A DNA stretch of 64,000 bases from contig NZ_CP091139.2 of the NCBI RefSeq assembly GCF_021582895.2, positions 2,790,001 through 2,854,000 of the forward strand, read 5' to 3'. Position 1 is the stretch's first letter; each line of letters starts with the position of its first letter. The stretch comes from Microbacterium elymi (GTDB lineage: Bacteria; Actinomycetota; Actinomycetes; Actinomycetales; Microbacteriaceae). Shown piece by piece: positions 27,716 through 43,608 of the stretch. The translations under genes were made by a program, and so were the position numbers. The notes beneath the pieces were generated by a model. The model searched no databases. It had not been told where the DNA came from and saw only the letters and a list, made by a program, of their open reading frames with translations.

Positions 27716-30095
27716 GTGACCACCGCTCTGTATCGCCGCTACCGGCCCGAGACGTTCGCGGAGATGATTGGCCAGGCCCAGGTCACCGAGCCGCTGATGA
27801 CCGCGCTGCGCGGTGATCGGATCGGCCACGCGTACCTCTTCTCCGGCCCGCGCGGCTGCGGGAAGACGACGTCGGCGCGCATCCTGGCCCGGTGTCTGAA
27901 CTGCGCCGCCGGTCCCACCGACACCCCGTGCGGGACGTGCGACAGCTGCGTCGAGCTCGGTCGCGGCGGGGGCGGATCGCTGGACGTCGTCGAGATCGAC
28001 GCGGCCTCGCACAACGGCGTCGACGACGCCCGCGACCTGCGCGAGCGGGCGGTGTTCGCGCCCGCGCGCGACCGGTTCAAGATCTTCATCCTCGACGAGG
28101 CGCACATGGTGACGCCGCAGGGGTTCAATGCGCTGCTCAAGCTGGTGGAGGAGCCGCCCGACCACGTCAAGTTCATCTTCGCGACCACCGAGCCCGAGAA
28201 GGTCATCGGCACGATCCGGTCGCGCACGCACCACTACCCGTTCCGGTTGGTCGCACCGGCGGCGATGCTCGACTACGTCGAGCAGCTGTGCACGCAGGAG
28301 GGCGTGAGCGTCGAACCGGGTGTGCTGCCGCTGGTGGTCCGCGCGGGCGGCGGCTCGCCGCGAGACACGCTGTCGGTCCTCGACCAGCTGATCGCGGGCT
28401 CCGAGGACGGCGCCGTCACCTCGGCGCGGGCTGTCGCGCTGCTCGGCTACACGCCGGCCGAGCTGCTGGACGAGGTGGTGGACGCGTTCGCCGCCGGCGA
28501 CGCGGCCGCCGCGTTCGCCGCGGTGGACCGGGTGGTGCAGACGGGTCAGGACCCGCGACGGTTCGTGGACGACCTGCTCGAGCGGCTGCGCGATCTGATC
28601 GTGGTGGCCGCGACCGGCGACGGGGCCTCGAACGTCCTGCACGGCGTGCCCGCCGAAGAACTCGAGCGGATGTCGCGCCAGGCCGTCACGTTCGGCGCCG
28701 AACGGCTCTCGCGCATCGCCGACATCGTGGTGGGGGCGCTGGACGAGATGAGCGGCGCCACCTCGCCGCGCCTGCAGCTCGAGCTGATGATCGCCCGTGT
28801 CCTGGCGCGCGCCGCGGCGCCGGCGCCCGCCTCGGGCGCGGAGCAGGCGCCCGCCCCGGGCGCGGAGCAGGCGCCCCGGGCCGAGATGCCGCAAGCCGGC
28901 CGCTTCCGCGCCTGCTCCGACTGCACAGCGGGCGGAACGGGCCGAGACGCCGGCGTCCGCCGCACCGGCACAGACACCTGGCACCCCAGCGCCCGCCGCA
29001 CGGGCGGCTGCCACGCCGTCCGCACCTGCCGCGCCGGCGCCCGCCACGTCGGCGCCTGACACCTCGACACCGGCCCCGGTCGCCGAGCGGGCGGAGCCTG
29101 TCTCGACGCCGGCTCCCGCCACAGAATCCGCGCCGGTCGCCGCGCGCGCCGAAACGCCGACGCCGGCGGCCGCGTCCACCCCGGAACCCGCCGGTCCCGT
29201 CACCCTGGAGCGCGTCCAGCAGGCGTGGCCCGAGATCCTCGGACGACTCGAAGGCGCCAACCGCGGATCGTGGCTCATCGCGACCGCCGCCACGGTGGTG
29301 GACGTCGCCGGCGACGTGCTCACTCTGACATTCGCCAGCGCATCCGACGTCGCGAAGTTCAAGAAGCTGCAGGCCGGCGCCGGACCCAGCGAAGACCTGC
29401 GCCAGGCCATCCAGTCCGTCCTCGGCATCCGGGTGAAGTACATCGCCCGGCACGCCGGAGGACCGGGCGGCGGGCCAGGCGGCGCCGGGCCCGATGGGCC
29501 CGGCCCAGGCCCCGGATCCGGCGGTCCGTCCGCCGACGAGGCGGCCGCGGCGCGTGCGCCGCAGCCGGCCGCGACCGCACCAACCCAGCCGACCGCACCG
29601 ACCCAGCCGACCGGACCCGCGGCGTCATCCGCACGCGCGGCGTCATCGGCCCCGACGGAGCAGTCCGCGTCATCCGCCCCCGCCCCGCCCGCGCGCACAG
29701 AGTCACCCGCGCGCACGGCCCCGGCCTCGGCGGCGCCGGTGACCGACTGGGCCGTGGCGGCCATCCCCTCCGACCCCGGCCCGGCGCAGTTCGCCGTCGA
29801 CGACGAGCCCGAGGACGCGACGCCCGCCCGCACGCGCATCGCGACGCTCGCCCCCGCCCGCGAGGGCGACATCCTGCCCGCCTCCGACATCGAGACCTCG
29901 ATCGAGCCCGACGAGGACGAGCGCGAGGCCGACGAGCCGACGATCGAGGATGCGCCCGTGCCCGTCGTCGCACCGCGCCTCTCGGCGGTGCGCGATGACG
30001 GCGTCGAGCGCGTGGGCGAGGCCGTGGTCCGGCAGATCCTCGGGGCGACGTTCGTGCGCGAAGAGCCCTACGAGGCCCCGACGAGGTTCAGCTGA
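27716..30095 (+). CDS. dnaX: DNA polymerase III gamma/tau subunit (one indel)
   Basis: DnaX is the clamp-loader ATPase. It begins YRRYRPETFAEMIGQ, with Walker A GPRGCGKTT at residues 44-52, zinc cysteines at about 60, 63, 72, 75 and 78, Walker B in FKIFILDEAHMVT, and sensor 1 in FIFATTEPEKVIGTI. Domain III follows, then a long Ala/Pro/Thr-rich tau linker with a C-terminal region (SDIETSIEPDEDEREADE). Start is GTG at 27716. The frame breaks near 28895, where GCAAGC stands for GCAGC; correction gives AEMPQPAASAPAP. The motif identity argues for a consensus error and not programmed frameshifting. recR follows one base later. Confidence 0.93.
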
Positions 30096-30096
30096 G

Positions 30097-30691
30097 ATGT
30101 ATGACGGAATCGTCCAGGACCTGATCGACGAGTTCGGCCGCCTGCCCGGCATCGGGCCGAAATCGGCGCAAGCGGATCACGTTCCACATCCTGCAGACCC
30201 CCGGGTTCGACGTGTCGCATCTGTCCGAGCTGCTCGGCGAGGTGCGCGAGCGGGTGCGCTTCTGCGAGATCTGCGGCAACGTCTCGGAGCAGGACCGGTG
30301 CACCATCTGCCGCGACCCGCGACGCAATCAGACCCTCATCTGCGTGGTCGAGGATGCGAAGGATGTCGCGGCCATCGAGCGCACGCGCGAGTTCCGCGGT
30401 CTGTACCACGTCCTCGGCGGATCGATCAGCCCGATCGCCGGCATCGGCCCCGACGACCTGCGGATCGCCCAGCTCATGCAGCGACTGGCCGACGGCACGG
30501 TGCAGGAGGTCATCCTGGCGACCAACCCGAACCTCGAGGGCGAGGCGACCGCGACCTACCTGTCGCGGCCGCTGCACACCCTGCAGATCACCGTGACCCG
30601 GCTCGCGTCCGGCCTCCCCGTGGGCGGCGACCTGGAGTACGCGGACGAGGTGACTCTGGGCCGCGCGTTCGAGGGTCGCAGGTCCGTGTGA
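30097..30691 (+). CDS. recR: Recombination protein RecR (one indel)
   Basis: RecR works with RecF and RecO to load RecA. The N-terminal helix-hairpin-helix reads [20 protein letters not shown] once the extra A near 30169 (GCAAGC for GCAGC) is removed. The zinc finger is [17 protein letters not shown], and the Toprim domain has [15 protein letters not shown] and [19 protein letters not shown]. After correction the protein is 197 residues, the usual size. It starts one base after the dnaX stop; the pair forms a conserved operon. Confidence 0.94.
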
Positions 30692-30701
30692 CAATGCACG
30701 A

Positions 30702-31775
30702 GTGAGTGCAAAGGGCTGGTGGCTGTTCGCCGCCATGGCGGTGCTGTGGGGCGTGCCGTATCTGTTCATCAGCGAGGCGGTCAGCTCGTTCTCGCCCGCC
30801 GCCGTCGTGAGCGGCCGCACGCTCGTGGGGGCGCTCCTGCTGCTGCCGATCGCGCTGCGTCGCAAGGCACTGAGACCCGCCCTGCGCAAGTGGCCGTGGG
30901 TGCTCGCGTTCGGCGCCGTCGAGATGGGCGGCCCGTTCTTCCTGCTCAGCCACGCCGAGCAGACCATCCCGTCCGGCCTGACCGGTCTGCTGGTGGCCAC
31001 GGTCCCGCTGTGGGCGACGATCATCGGGTTCGTGGTGGGCAGTCATCGCGACATCCGCCTGTTGAAGATCGTCGGGCTGCTGGTCGGCTTCGGCGGCGTG
31101 ACGGTGATCGTCGCCGGCCAGGGGCTGGTGGTGACGGATGCCGCATCCGCCCTGGTCGCCGTCTCCGAGGTGCTGCTGACCGCCGTCCTGTACGCGATCG
31201 CACCGTTCATCATCGCGGCCAAGCTCGGCGACGTGCCGTCCCTCGGCTCGATCACGCTCGCGCTGTTCGCGATCGGGATCGTCTACCTGCCGATCGCGCT
31301 GCTCACCCAGCACGAGGTTCCCACCGTGCGCAGCACCGTGGCGCTGGGCGCCCTCGCCGTCCTGTGCACGGCGATCGCGTTCATCGTGTTCTTCGCGCTC
31401 ATCGCCGAGGTCGGGCCGGTCACCGCACCGCTGTTCACCTACGTGAATCCGTTCGTGGCGATCACGCTCGGGATCATCGTGCTCGGCGAGCAGCTGACGC
31501 CGGGGCTGCTGATCGGGTTTCCGCTCGTCCTGCTGGGATGCTGGCTGGCCGCCACCGGCGGACGAGCCCGTCGCGTCCGGACGGCGGCCGTCTCCGGCGT
31601 CGAGGCTGCCGGCACCCCCGACGCCGACATCGGCGTCGCTGTGGCCCCCACCGACCCCGCCGCCGTCGTCCCCGGCGCCGTCGTGTCCGAGACGGTGGTC
31701 CCCGGCGCAGCGCCGACCGAGAACACCGATTCCGCCTCCCACGCGACGCGCACAGATCCCCGCCCGCGCACCTGA
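30702..31775 (+). CDS. EamA/DMT-superfamily transporter
   Basis: This is a ten-helix drug/metabolite transporter with two EamA repeats. The first begins WWLFAAMAVLWGVPYLFISE and includes AVEMGGPFFLLSHAEQTIPS; the second includes FALIAEVGPVTAPLFTYVNP and VAITLGIIVLGEQLTPGLLI. The C-terminal ~70 residues are an Ala/Pro/Val-rich hydrophilic tail. A GTG at 30702, eleven bases after recR, is the start. No substrate is evident. Confidence 0.87.
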   Translation: MSAKGWWLFAAMAVLWGVPYLFISEAVSSFSPAAVVSGRTLVGALLLLPIALRRKALRPALRKWPWVLAFGAVEMGGPFFLLSHAEQTIPSGLTGLLVATVPLWATIIGFVVGSHRDIRLLKIVGLLVGFGGVTVIVAGQGLVVTDAASALVAVSEVLLTAVLYAIAPFIIAAKLGDVPSLGSITLALFAIGIVYLPIALLTQHEVPTVRSTVALGALAVLCTAIAFIVFFALIAEVGPVTAPLFTYVNPFVAITLGIIVLGEQLTPGLLIGFPLVLLGCWLAATGGRARRVRTAAVSGVEAAGTPDADIGVAVAPTDPAAVVPGAVVSETVVPGAAPTENTDSASHATRTDPRPRT

Positions 31776-31882
31776 CCCGCCGACACATGGCCGGGCCGGT
31801 ATGGCCCGATCCGTAAACTGGACGGCGGACGCGGGATCCGCGTCCCGCGCACGCAGCGTGCCGCATCCGGGAGTCCCCACAT

Positions 31883-33186
31883 ATGGCGCTGATCGTCCAG
31901 AAGTACGGCGGGTCCTCCGTCGCGAACGCCGAGAGCATCAAGCGGGTCGCGAAACGCATCGTGGACGCACGCCGCGCCGGGCACGACGTCGTGGTGGCGG
32001 TCAGTGCGATGGGCGACACCACGGACGAGCTCCTCGAACTGGCCTCCGAGGTCGCCCCGATCCCCGCGCCGCGCGAACTGGACATGCTGCTGTCGAGCGG
32101 AGAGCGCATCTCCATGGCGCTGCTGGCGATGGCGATCCACTCGATGGGCTTCGAGGCGCGCTCGTTCACCGGCAGCCAGGCGGGCATGATCACCGACGCC
32201 CGGCACGGCGCGGCCCGGATCGTCGACGTCACCCCGATCCGGCTTGCGCGAGGCGCTGGACGAGGGCGCCATCGTGATCGTCGCCGGCTTCCAGGGCTTC
32301 AACCGCGACACCCGCGACATCACCACGCTCGGCCGCGGCGGGTCCGACACGACTGCCGTCGCCCTCGCGGCCGCGCTGGAGGCCGACGTCTGCGAGATCT
32401 ACAGCGACGTCGACGGCATCTTCACCGCCGACCCGCGGGTCGTGCCGAAGGCGCGCAAGCTCGACGTCATCTCCAGCGAGGAGATGCTCGAGCTGGCCGC
32501 CAACGGGGCCAAGGTCCTTTATATCCGCGCGGTGGAATACGCCCGCCGGCATGGCGTGCTGATCCACGCCCGGTCCACGTTCAGCTCGGCCGAAGGCACT
32601 CTCGTCATCGACGAGACGCGTCGCGCAGACCTGTCCGCCACGTTCCCGCAGATCCAGGGAGAGCACATGGAAGAGCCCGTCGTCGCCGGCGTCGCCACCG
32701 ACCTCAGCCAGGCGAAGATCACCGTCATCGCGGTCCCGGACGTCCCGGGCAAGGCGGCGGAGATCTTCAAGATCGTCGCCCGCTCGGGTGCGAACGTCGA
32801 CATGATCGTGCAGAACACCTCCGCGGCCACCACCGGTCGCACCGACATCTCGTTCACCGTCCCCAAGGCCGACGCCTCCACCGCGCTGCGGGCGCTGGCC
32901 GCGCATCAGGACGACGTGGGCTTCGGCAACCTCATCCACGACGACCAGATCGGCAAGCTGTCCGTCGTCGGGGCGGGCATGCGCACGAACTCCGGGGTGT
33001 CGGCGACGCTGTTCGAGGCCCTGTCGGTGGCCGGCATCAACATCGAGATGATCTCCACCTCCGAGATCCGCATCTCGGTCGTGCCTGCGCGGCGACGATC
33101 TGGCCGACGCCGCCCGCGCCGTGCACACCGCGTTCGGCCTCGACGGCGAGACGGATGCCACGGTCCACGCCGGCACCGGGCGCTGA
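31883..33186 (+). CDS. lysC: Aspartokinase (two indels)
   Basis: LysC phosphorylates L-aspartate at the head of lysine, threonine and methionine synthesis. The kinase domain starts [20 protein letters not shown] and has [37 protein letters not shown] and [18 protein letters not shown]. Two C-terminal ACT domains follow ([40 protein letters not shown]), which confer amino-acid feedback control. Extra bases near 32245 (GCTTGC for GCTGC) and 33085 (GCCTGC for GCTGC) break the frame; correction gives [12 protein letters not shown] and [14 protein letters not shown] and a 433-residue product. asd follows in the same direction. Confidence 0.95.
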
Positions 33187-35933
<2,747 letters not shown>

Positions 35934-36035
35934 CCGTCGAATGCACCCTCACCCCATGTGGGCGAGGGGGGTTGATCCTCCCGGCGGATCGTGATGAGAA
36001 TCCTATGAAAGCGTTCTTATCGCGATCGGAGAGTC

Positions 36036-39000
36036 ATGCGCGCGTCGACGAGGGGAAGTCGGATTCGCTGGGGCGCGACGATCGCGGCGGTGGCCGCTCT
36101 GATCATGACCGCCGGTCTGCCGGCTCAGGCCGTCGAGACGACGCCCGCCCCGTCCGACACCGCGTCCGCCAGTCCTGACGCGCGAGCGGCGACGCCCACC
36201 CCGGATCCCACCGACACCGCCTCGCCCACGGCGACTCCGACGCCCACGACTCCGACGCCCACGGCGACGCCGACCACGGCACCGACGTCACTGCCGGACG
36301 TCACCGACTCGCCTTCGCCCGACCCCACCGCATCGCCGTCCCCGGATCCGACTCCCTCGCCGACGCCGACCTCCTCGCCGACGCCGACCTCCTCGCCCAC
36401 GCCGTCTCCGACCGCCAACCCGGCTCCGACCGAGAAGGCCACGCCCTCGCCGTCGCCGTCAGCGACATCCAAGCCCCGCACCGCACCGCGGTCCCTGCTG
36501 CGGGAGTTCGCCCCGCAGATCGCGCCGGGCGCCACGCCGACGGCGTCGATGTCGATCCAGAAGGCCGTCAGCGACACGGCGGTCGTGCCGGGCCAGACGT
36601 TCGTGTACACGCTGCAGTTCCAGTGCACCGCCGGAACGGTCAACGGGTGCATCGGGGCCGTGCTCGATGACCCGATGCCGCAGTACATCAGCATCGCCGG
36701 CACGCCGACCGTCACCGGGACCGCCAACTACACCGATGGCTCCACGGCGACCGAGCTGAGGCTGACCTTCACCGACGACCTCGGGGAGGGCGGCAGGGCC
36801 TCGCACCCGGCAACGTGGTCACTGTCCAGGTGCCGGTGCGCGTGGACGACGATATCCCGCCTTCCGCCGACGGCACGACCCTCACCAACACCGCGACGAT
36901 GACCGCGGACAACGCGACGGACAAGCAGAGCAGCGCCGCCGTCACCCTGAGCGTGCCGTCGACGCTCGGTGCCACGACGACGAAGTCGATCACGCCGGAT
37001 GGCGGCCCGAATGTCGTGGGCACCGAGACGACCGCCACGGTCACCGGGACGAATTCGTCGAACGTCCCGGTCACCTCGATGGTGATCAGCGACCCCGTGC
37101 TCGATGACGACGGCAACCCCCCGGCCGCCGGGAACCCGTTCACCTACCTCGAAGTGAACCGCCTGGCCGACACCGACCCCATCACGTGGCCGGAGGGCGC
37201 CGACACGGTGCAGGTCCGCGCATACGACAGCAGCACCGGGGAGTGGGTTGATGGACCGGTCGTCGACAACCCCGGCAACCCGAGTCTTCCCGCCTCTGTC
37301 GACCCCGGCGACATCACCGGCGTCCAACTCATCTTCACCTCCACGAGCGAACCGGCCATTCCGGCCGGCGCCACCGGGGGAGTCAGCGTCGTCCTCGACC
37401 AGAAGACGCTGGTGCCCGACGACGAGATTCCGCTGACCATCACCAACTTCGCAGACACGACGGTGACCGACGCCGATGGCGACGAGGCCCGGTCCGATCC
37501 GGCATCGGCCACGTACCGCATCCCCGCGAACGAGATCGATGTCACCGCCGGAAAGTCGTTCGACCCGTCAGTCGTCCATGCGGGGGATCCCAGCACCGTG
37601 ACGCTGAAGGGGGGCAACGCCTCGGACGATCCGCTCGACTCGCTCACCGTCACCGAACCGGCCTCGGCCGCGCTGAATCCCCTCGCTGCAGGTGGCGGGA
37701 TGACCTTCACCCAGATGGGATCCGGGGACCCGACCGACCCGGCGACCAGCGGCATCGTGTGGCCGGACTCCGCGACCTCGGCGACCATCACCTACAGCTG
37801 TGCCGGGACCCCTGCCGCACCGCTGACGACCACGACCGCCAACACCCTGCCGGCACCGCCCGCGGACTGCGATCCGGTGACGGGGTTCTCCGTGACCTTC
37901 ACCGGTTCGATCAACCCCGGCGCCGAGGCGACGGTTCCGTTCGTGGTCACCACGGACACCGATCAGACGCTGGAGGAGTCCTACCACCTCAACATGGTGC
38001 GGGTCACGGGGCAGCGCGGAGCGAACACCGGGGACGACACCGCCATCGCGGTCCTCAAGACCATCGCCGACCGAATCGCCGTCGATGTCGGCAAGCGGGT
38101 CTACCCGTCCTCGATCCCTGCATACCCGGGGCAGATCGTCACCGTCCAGCTCAGCGGTCGGCTGCTGCCCTTCCCCGACTCGACCGTCGACGCCCAGCAG
38201 ATCATCGTGCAGGACCCGCAGGACTTCGCGGGGGATGAGTGGTACGACTCCTTCAACCCGCAGGCCGTGACGGCCACCCCCGTCCCCGCCTGTTCGACGC
38301 TGACGGTGCAGTACACATCCGATGCGGGCGGGACCTGGGCCGATGTGCCCGGGATGGAGGCCATCCACGGAGCGACGATCTACAACGGGGTGATCCCGGA
38401 TGACATCGGCGCCGCAGCGGATGGCATCCGGTTCGTCTACACCGCCGATCCCGCCGGAGCCGACTGCTCGGGGGTTTCCCGCCCGGGACGTCCGTGAGCC
38501 CGAACCTCTCCTACTCATTGGACCCGAGCGTCCCGACCGACTCCGACACGACGATCGAGAACTGCGCCGGATCCTCGGGGACCAGCGCTGTCGCGGCTGA
38601 TGCGGAAGCCGGTCCCGTCTGCGACGAGGTGCAAGCTGTTCCCGGTCGACCCGGACGGCATCGATCCCATCGCGAAAGCCTGGGACAAGGACACCGTGAC
38701 GGCTCGCTCGCAGGAGCAGTCCGGGGCGACGCTGTCGTGGTCCACGAGCGGCTACAGCGGTACCGGACGCGTCGAGATCTCCGACACGCAGGACCCGGCC
38801 ACCACGACGTTGGCCGACAGCGTGTTCGACACGTGGGACCTGGTGCGCATCGACCCGATCACGGGCGCCCAGGATCCATGGCTCACCTACGATCAGATCA
38901 CCAAGGTCGAGCTCTTTCAGCTGCCGGCAGGCAGCACCGACCCCAGCCTGGGAACGTGGGTCGATGCCCCGGGCGACCCGTGTCCCAGCGCCTGCGACGG

Positions 39001-42000
39001 CACGTTCCCCGGCTACGCGCTGAACTCCGATGAACAGCGGGCGACGACGATCGGCTTTCGTCTGACCTACGTCGAAAGCCCCACGCGCGTCGATCGGCTG
39101 GGTACGCCCGGTGCTCCGCCGGTGGGCAGTGGGGTCGCGGCCTCCACGGGCAACGACCGCCACATCCACCCGGTGTTCCAGCTGCGCGACGTCCGGCGCA
39201 GTGACGACGCGGTCCCGGTCGTCGCCGACGCGGTGTACAACGTCGCCGGCGAGCCCGGCGTCGTGAGCAACACCGTCCGTGCCACCGGGTACTGGAACAT
39301 CGCAGACACCGAGCCGATCCTGACGAAGACGGCCGCCGATACGATTCTGCTCCTGCACGTGCCGGTGACCGTGGACGCCACCAAGACCTGGACGGGCGGA
39401 CCGCTGGGCGTTCCTGCCGAAGACGTGCCGCAGTCCGCCTACCCGACAAGTCGCGTCACGCTGACGGCGAGCAACACGACGCCGGCCAAGATCGACGAGC
39501 TGAACATCACCGACCCCGACACGAGTGATCAGGGCGGTGGCTCGTGCCTGACCAGTCCCTTCGATCAGTTCAACCTCGTCGGCTTCACGACGATCACCGC
39601 GCCGGGAGACATCGGCGCGGATGCGGTGAACGTCCACCTGTCGCCCGCACCGAACGGCGTCGCCGATTACGACCGCGCGGGCGCACTCGCCCTCACCGAA
39701 GGTGATCTGGCCGAGGTCACCGCGATGACGATCACGTACAGCGGACGGATCGATGCAGCGGCGGGAGCTGCGATTCCGACGGCAACGGTGAGCTACGACG
39801 TGAGGCTGCGCGCCGAGTCCCGCTCCGGTTCGCAGCCGCCGCAGGCCGGCAGCGCCGTGTGCAACCAGTCGCATGCCGCAGCGTCGGACATGGTTGACTT
39901 CCCGACCTACACCGAAGCCGCCGATGCCTATCGCAACGCCGACATCGATCTGGTCGCGCAGGGGATCGACGTCACCGCAGGCAAGTCCTTCGACCCCACG
40001 ACGATCACCGAGCCGTCCATCGGCCCGGTGACGGTGACGTTGCGCGGACAGCCCTCGGGTCCGTCGCGAACGGTCGCGATGAACCTGGAGGACAGCGCGT
40101 CGTCGAACGCCTGCCACCTTCTTCAACCAGTACGACTTCGCCGGTCTCGCGCCGATCACCTGGGTCAACCCCGTGAATCAGGTCACTGTGGACGCCTATG
40201 TCGGCGGCACCTGGTCCGTCAACGGTGCCGGTGACCCGGTCCTGACCGGCGGACACTGGGAACTGGGCACCGTGCCGGTGGTCGCACCGGCCACCACCGT
40301 CGCGCTGCCGGCGGGCGTGACCGCAGACCAGGTGCAGGGCATCCGGTTCGACTTCAGCCGCACCGACGGCGCCAACTGGGAGAACCCGGCCACCCCGACG
40401 CAGACCGCGAAGTTCACCGTGACGCGGCGCGATACGCTGCGCACCGGCGGCCCGGTGCCGTCCGACCTCGCGGGAAGCGTCCCGGCGCCGGGAGAGACGG
40501 TGGCGGGGGACGCGACGAACACCGTCACCGCCACCGCGACCAGTTCTGACGTCGATGGCGACGGAAACCCGCTGACCGGGTCGGACGACGCCGACGCGGT
40601 GATCCACTATCGCCACGCGAACAACGCGGTGACGGTGACCAAGACGCCGGACGGCCAGACCAAGTCTCCGGGTTCCCCGTTCCCGTACACAATGACGTTC
40701 GTGAACTCAGGCAACGTCGACATCGTCGACCCGGTCATCACCGACGACTTCCCGACGGATGCCTCGGGCCCTCTGATCGAGCTGGCACCGGACCCCGGCT
40801 TTGCCTTCGCCTTCACCGGGGACGATGAGATGCCGACCGATTCGTCGGATGTCACCATCACCGAGTCGGGATCCGGGATCACGTTCGCCTTCCCCGCGGG
40901 GAGCAGCATCCCGGTCGGTGACACCTACACGATCACGTTCAATGCGGTGACCCGGGACGGGCTCGCGGCGGGCACCGCGTTCACGAACAGCGTGGACATC
41001 ACCGCCGACCGGCTGTGGGACACCTGCAATGGCACGGCCGAAGATCCGGCTGTCCCGCAGTGCGGTGCGGCCGCGACCAACACCGTCATCTCGGCCGGCG
41101 CGGTCAAGGTGACCAAGCAGGTGCAGGCCGAGGGGTCGGACGAACTCGGCGTGGACATCGACCCGCTCTGGGCCCGCTCGGCGCCCCTCTGCGCAAGCCG
41201 ACGCGGACGGCTTCTACTCCCGCCCGTGCATTCCGATCGCGGAGCCCGGCGGGGACATCACGTGGCGCTGGCACTTCGCCAACAGCGGCAACCTGCCCCT
41301 GGATCGGATCCTGGGCATCGACCGACTGCCCGCGCCCGGCGACCAGCTCGCCACGGCACCGCTGGAGCGCGGCAGCCAGTGGCGCCCGCTGCTGACCGGG
41401 CAGCGTCCGACGCTCGTGAGCGGTCAGGCCGGCACGCTCACCGTGTACTACACGACCGCGACGTCGGGGTGGTGCGACGGCCCATCCGTGGTGAACGATG
41501 GACTGCTCTGCCCTGCGCTGAATTGGACGGAGTGGCCGGCGGGCCAGCCGCTTCCGGTGGATCCTGACACGGTGACCGGCCTGCAGACCGAGTACCTGCC
41601 CGACAGCCCCGTGCAGCCGGCAGCCGACGTTCGACGTGGATGTGCAGATGACGGCTCCGGCGTACTCACCCGCCGACACACCGAACACGACGGCGTTCTC
41701 GGCGACCGACTCCTACGCCTTCAACACCGTCGGCACCAGCGCGCGCATCGCCGGCGGCGGACCGTACACGCTGACGACCGAGCCGCCGCGCGTCGGCGTC
41801 GGACTCGCGCACGGCGGCGTGCAGGTGGTCAAGACGCTCGACGGCGACGCTGCGGCGGAGTACGCACCCGATGCATTCCCGGTCACCCTGTCGTGCACGT
41901 CCGCCGGTCAGAATGTCCCGCTGCCGGCCGACGTGGCCGGCATGACGCTGACCCCGGACACCCCGGTGACGGTCTACGACCTGCCATACCACGCGACGTG

Positions 42001-43560
42001 CATACTGGCCGACGACGGCGACAGCGGTCAGACCTCGTCGGGGTCGACGACCGCGACCGTCCAGCGTGAGATCGCCGACTTCGAGACCGTGACGCTGACG
42101 AACACGTACGACTACGCCTCACTGGCGATCACGAAGGCGGTCGAGTCGATCGCGACCGATCAGGACGGCAATCCCATCCCCTACGGTCCGTTCACCGTGG
42201 AGACCACGTGTACGTTCCTGGGCGCCCCGGTGTACGCCGCCGGCTACGGTCGGCTGCGACCGATGACCGCCGACCTCAGCGACGGTCAGACCATCACCTA
42301 CACCGGCCTGCCGGCCGGGGCAGCGTGCACCGTCACCGAGACCGACGACAAGGGTGCGGCATCCACGACGATCGTCACCACAGCGGGCAGCGACGATCCG
42401 GTCTCCACCGACGGCACGAGTGCGCCGATCGAGCTCGCCCCCGACACGAGCAGCACGGCGAACACCGCCGTGATCACGAACGCGTTCGACGTCGGCGCGA
42501 TCAACCTGGTCAAGCAGGTCACCGGGGACGTCGCCGACGTGTACGGCGCCGGACCGTTCATCCTGGCTCTGAACTGCACCCTCGATGACGCCACCGGGTC
42601 GCGCACCGTCTGGGACGGCACCGTCACGCTCGGGGCGGAGCGCCGCTGAGCGCCCGCGTCGTGAACATCGCGGCGGGCGCGGAGTGCACCGTGGCCGAGA
42701 CCGACGACGGGGGCGCCTCGACGGTCACCATCGATCCGGACGAACCGATCTCGGTCGATGCCGATCAGACCGCCACGGTGACGGTGACCAACTCGTTCGA
42801 CCCGGCGGTCATCCGCGTCGACAAGCGGGTGGATGGGGACGCCGCGGCCTTCGCCCCGGACACGTTCCCGATCGCGGTCACCTGCAGCGCGGACGGCGCC
42901 GTGCTCCCCGGCTTCCCGGTGATGGTCGAGGTGACGCCGGGCACGCCGGCCGAGATCGACACGCTCTCCGGCGCCGACTGCTCCGCGATCGAGACCGACA
43001 CCGGGCAGGCGACCGAGGTCACCTATGATCCGCCGGCTGCCGACGGCGACGGCTCGGGCCCGGTGGTCGCGACCGACGACCCTGACGCGCCGGCGACCAT
43101 CACCGTCACCAACACCTACGGCGCGGGTGCGCTGCAGGTGCTGAAGCGGATCGACGGAACGGGGGCGTCCAGCGCGACAGGGCCGTTCGTGTTCGGAGTC
43201 GTGTGCGCGTTCAACGACGATGACGAGGCATACACCGACACGGTGACGCTGCGGAAGACGGGCACGAGCCTGGTGCTGCGCTCCGAGCTGATCGCGCCGC
43301 TGCCGGTCGGCGCCGTGTGCACCGTCAGCGAGACGGATGACGGCGGCGCGGACCAGACGCCGCCGCCGGTCACCGTCACGATCCAGTCCGCGGCGGTCGA
43401 GCAGGCGGCGGTGGCGCAGTTCGTGAACACCTTCACCGCCGCCGAGGACCTGCCGGTCACCGGCGGGCCGGGGATCGCCTGGGGCGCGCTGGCCGCGGCG
43501 GCCGTCATGATCGGGATCGGCATCCTCCTGGCCGTCCGCCGCCGCCGGCACACGGAGTAG
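36036..43560 (+). CDS. Giant LPXTG-anchored surface protein with DUF11/DUF5979-type repeats (seven indels)
   Basis: After correction this is a single frame of about 2,507 residues. A signal peptide (RWGATIAAVAALIMTAGLPA, cleavage after AQA near residue 32) is followed by a Pro/Thr/Ser-rich stalk (about residues 40-150). A long array of Ig-like repeats comes next, with recurring motifs ITAGKSFDP-like at about 37545 and 39970 and VDVGKRVYPSS at about 38085. The C-terminal part has about five DUF5979-like units with ETDDGGAST or TETDDKGAAS ends and VTNTY/VTNSFD starts. It ends with LPVTG, a hydrophobic helix and RRRRHTE, a sortase anchor. Indels are near 36800, 38475, 38625, 40110, 41197, 41623 and 42634; three of the extra bases make GCAAGC or GCCTGC from GCWGC. 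A cell-wall adhesin or coat protein is likely. Confidence 0.88.
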
Positions 43561-43608
43561 CAGTCTCGGTCGGAGTGCGACCACCCTCCGGGTCCGTAGA
43601 CTCGGCGG

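Noticed and set aside
24577..27723. Minus-strand open frame of over 1,000 codons opposite the GH65 gene
   Set aside because: It is antisense to a full, motif-bearing GH65 enzyme and has no family motifs of its own; long shadow frames are expected at this GC content.
28890..28910. Programmed frameshift in dnaX, as in E. coli
   Set aside because: The shift site is the same GCAAGC artefact found in more than 30 other genes, with no A-run slippery sequence or downstream hairpin in the E. coli style.
27371..29890. Minus-strand frame of ~839 codons opposite dnaX
   Set aside because: It also spans the intergenic repeats and is rich in Ala/Gly; no domain is seen and dnaX occupies the plus strand.
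37568..40168. Minus-strand frame of ~866 codons opposite the surface protein
   Set aside because: Composition is His/Arg/Asp-rich with no recognisable domain, and the plus strand encodes the LPXTG protein.
36036..43560. Several separate surface-protein genes
   Set aside because: No ribosome sites precede the internal frames, and the seven indels join them into one frame with a single signal peptide and a single LPXTG anchor.
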